Of a DNA stretch of 38,656 nucleotides, positions 24,141 through 38,656 are shown in pieces. This DNA comes from Pigoraptor chileana (lineage: Eukaryota > Opisthokonta > Filasterea), in the NCBI GenBank assembly GCA_943704495.1, contig CALSCR010000331.1, forward strand, positions 1 to 38,656, given 5' to 3'. Position numbers and translations under genes: made by a program. The number at the start of each line of letters is the position of its first letter. The stretch's first letter is position 1. The notes under the pieces are model-generated. The model was not told the origin of the DNA, searched no databases, and saw only the letters and a list, made by a program, of their open reading frames with translations.

Positions 24141-24718
24141 CTGCCATCGGCTTCTGTCACACGTGTGAGAGAGTGGGTTGAGCCCAATGCAGCTGTGGAG
24201 AGCAGATGCACTGATGTGGTGCCTATATGTGTGTGTGTGTGTGTGTGTGAATGGCATGTTGCCGCCCCCAAACGTGATATTGTACTGGACGCATGCACGC
24301 ACGCACGCACGCCAATTTTCTTTAGCGAAACAGTCCCGTGACCCGATACAATGTACAATGTAGAGCGAGACGAGTGCACCGCCACGCCCGTCCGGCGTCT
24401 GTCCTCACACATGCACACACACACCGTCTGCTTGCAGACCCCGACACACTAGCCTGAGCTCTGTGTCGGTGACGGCAAGACATGCGAAATTTTGGGTCCA
24501 CTTTGAAATAAATTCCACACTTCACTCATCAGCACACAAGCGCAGCTGACTCCAAGAAGAACAACCGAACCTGTGCCTGCAACAGTCTCGCTGTCAAAGC
24601 CCGGCATCGTCGTCAAGTGCCAGACCAGCCGCAGTCTTTAAGACACGCTTTACTACAAGACTCACGGGTCAGCACAGCAATAACAGAGTGGACCGTCAGC
24701 TACAGCAGCGAAAGAAAA

Positions 24719-26947
24719 ATGGCGGACAATGGAACTATTCCGATTGATCCGGTTAATCCGGCGGACAATTTTATCCCCGGCGACATTGCCTGGGTCCTCG
24801 TGAGCACGGCCTTCGTTATGATGATGACGTTTGGCCTGGCATTCTTTTATGGTGAGTGGGTGTGTGTTGGAGTAGCTGTGTTGCAAGCTTCATTCAGCTC
24901 ATTTGCGCCGTTCTGACAATATTCCTTACCTCCGCGACACCATCTTCGCACCACAGGGAGCCTCGTTCGTGAGCACCAAATTGCGGACACGCTCTTCAAG
25001 ACAATCATATCCATGGGCGTCGTGACTGTCCAGTGGGTTCTTTTCGGATATTCATTTGCCTTTGGCACAAACAATGAGTTCTGGGGCGACTTCCGCTGGG
25101 GTGGCTTCATCGACCTCGGCGACGAGTCCGTCAACGATGATGGTGCCCGCGAGCAGTATGCGCCGAGCGTCACAGGCCTCACCTTTGCAGTTTTCCAGAT
25201 GAGCTTCGCGGTCATCACGCCGTCGCTGATCACGGGTGCTGTTGTCGGGCGCATGAAGTTTACGTCCTTTATTGTCTTTTTGTTCCTCTGGGCAACGCTC
25301 GTCTACGATCCCATTGCGCACTGGGTGTGGTCGATTGACGGCTGGCTCCACAAGCTGGGCGCACTCGACTTTGCCGGCGGCTCTGTCGTGAGTATTTTCA
25401 TTCAGTTCCCATTGTGCAGTACCGGCTGTTATGCGTGAAAATTACGTCTCCTTTTGTTTGATAATACCTGCGTTGTTGTTGTTGTGTTTTGTGCTTTTGT
25501 GATTGACCAAAGCAGTGCGTCTCCAGCGCCCCTTACCTGCCATGCTCTGATAAACAACCAATCACTGGTACACACACACACAGGTGCATATCTCGTCTGG
25601 CTTTTCGGCACTCGTTGCAGCATTCATTGTCGGCAAGCGCCCCAAGATGGAGCGCGAGGATCCCGAGCCCCACCTCCCCTTCAACCTCCTCGGCGCATCC
25701 ATGCTGTGGCTCGGCTGGCTCTTCTTCAACGGCGGCTCTGCACTCAGCGCCGGTCACGTGGCCGCCCTCGCCCTCACAAACACACAGGTATGCATCGTCC
25801 GCCCCTTGTATTCGTACCCTCCCTGCTATTTACTAACTGTCAGTGGCACACACGTGGCACATGCCATTCCTTATTGCTATGCCGCACGTGTAAACTCGCT
25901 ACTATTTCTGGCTGCACATATGATTCCTGACTCCCTTTGCCACAATATCGTTCTTTTTTTGGTTGTTATGCCATTTGTTTTTGGCCGCAGATCTGCGCGG
26001 GCACGTCGATGGTCACGTGGGCAATCATTGACTATGCCGTGACAAAGAAGAACAACCTCGAGGGCGCTCTGTATGGCGCTGTTGTCGGCCTGGTCATCAT
26101 CACTCCCGGATGCGGATACGTCTACCCAGGCATGTCGTGTATTCCTCTGTGTGTGTGTGTGTGCATCCATTAAGCGTGTCGTTGTGTGTGTTCTGTCCAC
26201 TGATGGCATGCTCAAGTCTAACCAAGATTCATACATTGCCGACATTTATTGCAGGCTACACTATCATTATGGGAGCTTTTGGCGCGGCCATCTCATACCT
26301 TGTGTTGTGGTCGTGGAAAAAGTGCGCTCACCTCCGCGTGTGCGACGACAGTCTCTACGTCTTTTGCTCGCACGGAATCGGTGGCGTCATTGGCGCGTTT
26401 ATGACTGGTAAGCAATGATCAAGAGTAGTTCTTACCCTTGCCGTTGTGTTGTGTTCTCCGCTGCAACTGGCCGATGACTCTCCGTGCGGACTGCTGACAG
26501 AGTACACTTTGCGCGATGCCCCATGCTGTCCATGCAGGCCTCTTCGCCACGACCAGCGTCAACTCTGCGGGTGCAAACGGCGCGTTTTACGGACGTCCCA
26601 TCCTCATCGTATATCAGCTTGCCGACATTGGCGCCACTGCCGCATGGTCTGTTGGTATCACTGCCTTGATCCTCTACTTCCTCAAGGTGAGTGTGCTGCA
26701 AACAGTTGTTGGACAACAAACCACTGTGAATGAGGCTGAGCATTCAAGCCAATGCAAGTTTGCATCGCAATATGCCACTCCGCTGACAACATTTGCCTTC
26801 GTCCATATCCCCATGTATTGCCGCCGATAGTTCACGCTTGGCCTCCGCTCTGACTCTCCGACCACCACTCCCGAGACAAGTGCAACCGAGATGGCGCCCT
26901 CAAAGGCCGTGTCGCGCGACTTCAACACGGAGGTCGTCCCCGTCTAA
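24719..26947 (+). CDS. AMT: Ammonium transporter, AMT/MEP family
   Basis: Seven exons keep phase: 24719-24851, 24957-25387, 25584-25787, 25991-26129, 26255-26407, 26538-26686, 26831-26947, giving 441 aa. The protein conducts ammonium across the plasma membrane, usually as a trimer. Family marks are VQWVLFGYSFAFG (second helix region), DFAGGSVVHISSG with the first pore histidine at about residue 190, CAGTSMVTW, and DDSLYVFCSHGIGG with the second pore histidine at about residue 342. Both twin histidines are thus present. About 11 membrane helices are expected, followed by a short polar Ser/Thr/Glu tail of about 35 residues. The ATG has a good context (AAAAATGGC). The intron after exon 4 has a GC donor; using it gives a helix junction (GYVYPGYTIIMGA) of the family's usual length. 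Which AMT subfamily it belongs to cannot be told here. Confidence 0.95.
26130..26254 (+). other. GC-AG intron in the ammonium transporter
   Basis: The intron starts CCAG|GCATGT and ends TTGCAG. The GC donor keeps phase 1 and the family's spacing. The nearest GT donor in the right phase (26139) would insert three residues (M-S-C) instead of a single family-length junction. Confidence 0.65.
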
Positions 26948-27240
26948 AATATTATTGCATTATTACGCCGGAGGCATTGCATGAATGGTACCGCCGCCAA
27001 CCCCTCACCGTATACAAGCAACCGACGGATGTGTTTTGCGTCAGTCTGTGCCTGCTGCAGTCTTCGTCTTCAGTATTGTATTCTCTTTGCGTCTCCCAAG
27101 CATCCGCAAAATTCCGCAAGTGTACTAAAGTTAGTACGTGTATATATATACCCATCTTCCCTGTTCAACGTTTTGATGAAAATCGTATGTAGAATCAAAA
27201 TATTTGAGGTTAGATTTAGTAGATTTTCCGGCGTCCACTT

Positions 27241-27254
27241 TGACGTCACGTGAC
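27241..27254. promoter_or_regulatory. Overlapping CRE and E-box site
   Basis: TGACGTCA (27241-27248) is a perfect cAMP-response-type bZIP palindrome and overlaps TCACGTGA (27246-27253), a perfect E-box palindrome. It sits 479 bp upstream of the ER mannosidase ATG. ACGT-core sites are bound by bZIP factors, including those of the unfolded protein response. Binding here is inference. Confidence 0.45.
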
Positions 27255-27547
27255 TACATTTATTATTCGTCCCCTCGTCACTATGAATTCATTATGCAAA
27301 TAGGCATAATTTGGGTGCAGCCGTACACCACACATGCCACAGGCCGTTTTTTTTTTGATACTCAAAGCGATTCAATCGAGGAGATTACAAGTTCAACAGT
27401 CGTTTGTGCTCGTAAAAATCATCACAGAAGTTGTCGCTATCTGCGCTTCTGTGTGAGAAATCTGCCCTTATCCTTCTTTTTTAACTTTGATCATCGAATT
27501 CGGTGTGCGGATGGTATAATAGGGCATCTCGCTCGCAAGTCCGAGTA

Positions 27548-27565
27548 GAGAGCTGTGCAGCTCTC
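27548..27565. promoter_or_regulatory. Hairpin in the presumed mannosidase leader
   Basis: GAGAGCTG-TG-CAGCTCTC is an inverted repeat with 8-bp arms and a 2-nt centre, 168 nt before the ATG. It could fold in the mRNA or bind a dimeric factor. No family of elements is recognised. Confidence 0.35.
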
Positions 27566-27732
27566 CGATCGGTCGCTGTGTGCAGCGTCCCATCGCACCA
27601 CTCACTGAAAGCACTCGACGGATCTCTCTGCACCTGACCGCTGAATAGTCGGTCGGCGTCGACAGATCGGTGCACCTGAGTTGTATTGTAGAGTGTCCAT
27701 TGGGAAACCTTATTTCATCCACTCGCACAAAG

Positions 27733-30700
27733 ATGAGCGGTGTGGCTGGCGAGCGGGATTTTCGCATCAGGGTGCCCCTGGACCCCTCTTTTGACGACGA
27801 CGCGAGTGGAAAGTACCGACGACAGAAATTCTCTGTCACAAGGGTGCGTGGTTTGAGCAGTTTTTGTGACCGACACGTTAAATGCGCACTGTGTTTGTGT
27901 GGTCGGTCAGCCGAGTGATTGTGTTGCCTCCACTCAATCTTTCAAGATGGACCCCGCTCCTTACGCATATACCGATTTTAATATCGCCGAATCATCCGCT
28001 TTGTCCATTCTTATGCGCAGTTGTGGAACAAAATGACCCGCCTGCAACGGTTTATTGTCACCGTTTTTGCTGGCGCCATCCTCGTGATAGCGCTCATTCC
28101 GGAAACGAGGTCGTCGGCTCTCGGCGTGTTTTCGCCACTTGGACTGAATCGCGCCGATGATTACCTCGACGGTGTTGGGGTCGCTAATTCCTCTGCTCTT
28201 CTCGCCGAGGCTCTTGCCACTAAAGAGCGGACCATAATTGCTCTGAGAAAGAGGGTTGATGCACTGCAAAAGGAGAACGAGGAGCTTGAAGGCATCGCAG
28301 ACGTTGCCGCGGATCTGGCGGGGAAAGATGCATCGGAAGAGGATGACGACGCAGGGTTGAAGGAGCGGCTCGATAACCTTGAGCGGGAAAACGAACGGCT
28401 GCGCGCTCGTTTTGGAGAGCTGGGCGCCGCAGGTGCAGCACGTGACGCGAATGGCGAAGATGGCGACAATGTGGACGTGATCATTGTGAATGACTCTGAC
28501 CGCGAGAGGGCGAGGGAGGCGGATGTGGCCGCGGCGCCCGCGGGGGACGACGAAGAGCGGCCCGTTGATCGCGTGGAGCACCACGGCGGCAGCCCCGATG
28601 GAGACGGCGACGGAAGCATTGCCGACCCACCGAACGGGACGGACGGAGAGGCGGGTGCCAATGGTCTCGCGCTGGATGATGTTGGCGCAGGCGCAGAGGG
28701 GGGATCTGGCAGTAAGGGCAGTGGTGACGGTGGGATGCCTGAGCGTCGCGAGGCCGTGCGGAATGCAATGCGGTGGGCGTGGAAGGGGTATAAGTCGTTT
28801 GCGTGGGGACACGACGAGCTTCTGCCGCTGTCGCGCACGCACAGCGAATGGTTCCATCTCGGTCTCACTCTCATCGACTCGCTCGACACACTGCACATTA
28901 TGAAGCTGGATGCCGAGTTTGAAGAAGCCCGCGAGTGGGTGCGGACTTCGTTCACTGCCGACAGAAACGTCGATGTGAATCTGTTTGAGACGACCATACG
29001 CGTGCTTGGAGGCCTCCTCAGCGCGTACCATTTGTCGAAAGACAAAATGTTCCTCGACAAGGCGGTATGTTTTCTATAGATTTTATTTATTTATTAGCTG
29101 GTTAACACGGCTTCTATTTGTACGCGTAGATGATGATGATGGTGATGATGAGTGTGTGTGTGTTTGTAATGTCTCCATCTTTGTTGATTCCAAGGGAAAA
29201 CAAGCCCTGGGGCTTCTGTGCCACACTTGACCGTCACACCATGGGTTGTTTGGCCACATATGCGGCCTCGCCAAGTCCTGCAATCGGGACCACAACCAAC
29301 ACTTATTTTGTGCCCACATTACGCCTGCGCCTGTGCGACAGGTGGATCTTGGCGAGCGTCTTCTCCCGGCCTTCAACACTCCCTCCGGAGTTCCATTTTC
29401 GGATGTGAATCTCCATACGCACAATGCCCACGGGCCCCAGTGGAGCTCAGACAGCTCAACGGCGGAGGTGTCAACCGTCCAACTCGAATTTCGCGAGCTC
29501 TCCCGTCTTACGGGCAACCAAAAGTAAGTATGTGGGTGTGATTGTGATCTGCGCAGTGTGTGGCAAATTGTGTGTGCAAATATGTTTGGTTTATGACGTG
29601 TGTACTTACTTCCACTAATATATATTCCGGCTCCGCTATGTGTTCGTTATTCTTCCCAACTAAACAAACACAAAAAAGGTTCCGCGAGGTCGCCGACAAG
29701 GTGATCCGTGTGATAGGCGACCAAGCAAGTGGCCTTGTGCCTATATACATCAATCCATCAAGCGGAAACTTGCGCTCGGGCACAATCACGCTCGGCGCGC
29801 GCGGCGACTCATACTACGAGTATCTGCTGAAACAGTGGCTGCAGGGCGGCAAATCTGAGGACTATTTGAAGCAGCACTACATGGATGCAATGGCCGACGT
29901 CAAGTCGCAGCTGTGGAGGTACTCGCACCCTAACAAGTTGGCTTATGTCGGCGAGCTGGAGGGCGGGCAGTTCAAGCCAAAGATGGTGAGGATGGGTTGT
30001 TTTTGTTGTCTGGGAGCGAGCTGGGAGAGGGGGGTCTAAGTAACGGCTTTTTCCTTCGTGCAAAGTACAGGGATGTACGTTGTGTGCACAGCCACACACA
30101 TGCACAGTGTATTCACATACTGTCGGAAGCTTTATTCTTGCCACAAAACGAACACTCATACAATTTACGATTCCTCGCACCTACTCACACACGCCCGCAC
30201 ACAAAAACACACAACACACAACCGCAGGATCATCTCGTCTGCTTTCTACCCGGGGTGCTTGCCCTTGGCGCATGGAATGGCCTCGACGCCGCCCATCTCG
30301 ACATGGCCAAGGAGATGGCCGAGACGTGCTATCAGATGTACAAGCGCATGCGCACGGGACTCAGCCCCGAAATCGTCTACTTCAACATGGGGCACGGCTC
30401 TTTTGACGACCTCGAGGTGCATCCGGCAGACACGCACAACCTTCTGCGTCCCGAGACCGTGGAGAGCCTGTTTATGCTGTACCGCATCACTGGGGACAAC
30501 AGGTACAGGGAGTATGGGTGGGAGATATTCCAGGCGTTTGAGCGATACTGCCGCGTTCCCACGGGCGGGTACACAACCCTCCAGGACGTCACTCGGGATC
30601 CGCCCCCGCAGCGCGACAAGATGGAAAGTTTCTTTCTGGGCGAGACGCTGAAGTATCTCTATCTGCTGTTTGAGGACGAGAGTGTCATTCCCCTGGACGA

Positions 30701-30749
30701 GTGGGTGTTCAACACTGAGGCCCACCCGCTGCCCCTATGGAAGCAGTAG
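27733..30749 (+). CDS. MAN1B1: ER mannosyl-oligosaccharide 1,2-alpha-mannosidase (GH47)
   Basis: Five exons keep phase: 27733-27843, 28021-29064, 29342-29523, 29679-29985, 30228-30749, about 721 aa. It trims a mannose from Asn-linked Man9 glycans in the early secretory pathway, marking slow-folding glycoproteins for ERAD. It is a type II membrane protein: a basic cytoplasmic N-terminus of about 47 residues, one membrane helix at about 48-63, and a lumenal stem at about 64-277. The GH47 domain runs from about 278 to the end. Acidic catalytic-site motifs are present: [17 protein letters not shown] and RPETVES. The disulfide pair HLVCFLPG / AETCYQM, and the C-terminal [11 protein letters not shown] with its calcium-binding Thr, match human MAN1B1 rather than Golgi MAN1A. 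The stem has two heptad-like segments and a long Asp/Gly-rich stretch. The acceptor of exon 4 (CAAAAAAG) has a purine-rich flank. Confidence 0.95.
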
Positions 30750-31507
30750 CACTGTGATTGCGATGACACGCTCACGCACTCACTGGGCATTATGATAGAT
30801 GATGATGATGATGTGATCACACGCACACTCACTGGGCATTCATTGGAAGCGCTTGCCGTGGATGTCGTTGGCGTATTCACTGACTGAGTTGCAACATTGG
30901 TGGTGTTAATCCCTGCTATTACTGGATCTGCCTTTGTGTGGCCTGGTCTTTCCGGTCGTGCGTGCTCGTGAGGTTTTATTCCTGCGTGGTTTTTTTGAAT
31001 TTGTCTGTTTGCGGGTCTGTGTGTCGGTGCGTTTTGGTTGGTAGTATCCTTTTTTGTTTTTGCGTTGGTATTTCCGCGTCAATATGTCTGGACACTTTGA
31101 TAACCTGCTTTGCTGTGGGTCGATCATGTGATCGATATTCCATTATCGTTACAATGAAAAAAAGTGACACGGGTTGTGGTGTAAGTGGTATAAGCGATTC
31201 AGTGCTGCAGTCTGTATTCTACCAGTCTTGTGCAATCTGTCCACGCCGATATGCAGTTTGCCAATGTGTGTCATCCAGCCGAAACAGCTCATTGCCCTCC
31301 GGCCCGTTGCCGTACCTCACACGTCAAGAGTCTTTGTAAGCAGTTTCGGTACTCGCGCCTAAGCCAGACGCGTATTGATTCTGCACTTTCCATACACTTT
31401 TCGGCAGTCGTCCACTCTGTATTCCACAAATTCCGAGGGCATCACCGACAAGCCGTGCCAGCAGCACAACCAAAGCACACACATACACACACAGTCACGG
31501 CGCGTTG
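30750..31507. other. Convergent intergenic region
   Basis: This lies between the mannosidase stop and the KAP3 stop, so it holds the two 3'UTRs. A GATG repeat lies near 30795-30813. On the minus strand an AATAAA (plus TTTATT at 30975-30980) could end KAP3 transcripts about 530 nt after the stop, which would make the transcripts overlap. No exon or RNA gene was recognised. Confidence 0.55.
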
Positions 31508-38136
<6,629 letters not shown>

Positions 38137-38582
38137 GATTGCACAGTCGTGTGGCCCTCAGCCACTGTTGCGCTGTTACAACAATCGGGAGATGTCGACT
38201 CGCGGGGCGAATCGGCGACAGACACCAGCGCTGTTTACAAGTCAAGCACAGGTTTCCCAGAGGCATGCGAGTCCCATCCACAAAATGTCTCACAATTATG
38301 CCGGTTTGCAACTGAAGTTGAGTGAAAGATGCAATTTTTCTGTGTGCAATTTTGCAGTTCTTGTTCACAAACGCCGGCTGAACTGAGTTCAAATTCCAAT
38401 CGGTTTCAGCAAAAATTACCGAAATCTCGCAAATATTTTCAACACATAGAGATTGCGACGGCTCGGAAATTCTTTCATTTAGCCAAATGGCAGTTTGTGC
38501 CGTGATGGACTTTATTCGTTCTTGCTCTCAACAAAAGCGGTGCCTGCACGGAGAGCGGCAGACTTGCCTGTGCGCGCGTGCG

Positions 38583-38656
<74 letters not shown>
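38137..38656. other. KAP3 promoter region ending in a TG microsatellite
   Basis: The sequence upstream of the minus-strand KAP3 gene. A CCAAT at 38396-38400 lies about 260 bp before the ATG. An imperfect inverted repeat GTTGCG-CTGT-TACAAC lies at 38167-38182, about 31 bp before the ATG. From 38586 to the window end there is a pure TG array of at least 70 bp. No exon was recognised. Confidence 0.6.
38586..38656. repeat. Long TG microsatellite at the window end
   Basis: Uninterrupted TG units to the last base; true length unknown. The other window end is also a microsatellite. Confidence 0.95.

Larger units (their letters stand above)
23264..24718. other. Intergenic: SPT20 3'UTR and ammonium transporter promoter
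   Basis: About 1.45 kb without a supported exon. An AT-rich island (about 23860-24070) contrasts with the GC-rich surroundings and holds two AATAAA hexamers. Both sides of the island carry CCAAT boxes. Further right are a TG tract (about 24229-24250) and a CGCA tandem (about 24291-24312). The stretch from about 24540 to the ATG at 24719 is probably the 5' leader of the transporter. Open frames here run through simple repeats and show no family resemblance. Confidence 0.6.
26948..27732. other. Intergenic: transporter 3'UTR and mannosidase promoter/leader
   Basis: No exon is supported. The left half probably holds the transporter 3'UTR. The middle is AT-rich (about 27170-27300) and contains the composite TGACGTCACGTGAC site at 27241-27254. 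The right part (27530-27730) is GC-richer, holds a hairpin at 27548-27565 and is probably the 5' leader of the mannosidase. Confidence 0.6.

Noticed and set aside
28161-29060. 299-aa and 356-aa antisense frames over the mannosidase exon
   Set aside because: The plus frame encodes a clear GH47 protein with an upstream membrane helix. The antisense Ser/Pro-rich frames mirror its Asp/Gly-rich codons.

Overview
The window is nuclear DNA from a GC-rich, intron-dense eukaryote that builds a flagellum. It holds five complete protein genes and the 3' end of a sixth. Exon chains were built by hand from splice sites, reading phase and remembered family sequences; no database was searched. The kinesin-2 subunit, SAGA subunit and ER mannosidase follow their human counterparts closely over their conserved parts, and an RFX-type X-box lies upstream of the ciliary dynein. 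I infer a unicellular opisthokont relative (for example a holozoan flagellate), but the sequence alone does not fix the lineage.

Layout: 1-231 is a TATG/TG microsatellite and the tail of an intron. 232-969 (+) is the last exon of an unrecognised Ser-rich protein. 1854-16931 (+) is an axonemal inner-arm dynein heavy chain of the DNAH6 type, 16 exons and about 4140 aa. 17618-23263 (+) is SPT20/SUPT20H, a SAGA subunit with polyglutamine tracts, 12 exons and about 1049 aa. 24719-26947 (+) is an AMT-family ammonium transporter, 7 exons and 441 aa. 27733-30749 (+) is an ER class I alpha-1,2-mannosidase (MAN1B1 type), 5 exons and about 721 aa. 31508-38136 (-) is KAP3/KIFAP3, the kinesin-2 accessory subunit, 16 exons and about 738 aa, convergent with the mannosidase. 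The window ends in a long TG microsatellite.

Two genes serve the flagellum: the dynein (axonemal motor) and KAP3 (cargo adaptor of the anterograde IFT motor). The others are housekeeping: transcription coactivation, ammonium uptake and glycoprotein quality control. There is no operon logic.

The most notable points are: (1) the dynein's main ATPase site, AAA1, has lost its Walker B glutamate and its sensor-1 asparagine although the microtubule-binding end is normal; (2) a roughly 60-nt repeat occurs again and again in KAP3 introns, partly beside telomere-like TTAGGG tracts; (3) many introns are GU-rich near the donor and CA-rich near the acceptor; (4) eight donors read GTGGG, all in SPT20 and KAP3. 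I saw no tRNA, rRNA, CRISPR array, retroelement or viral gene.
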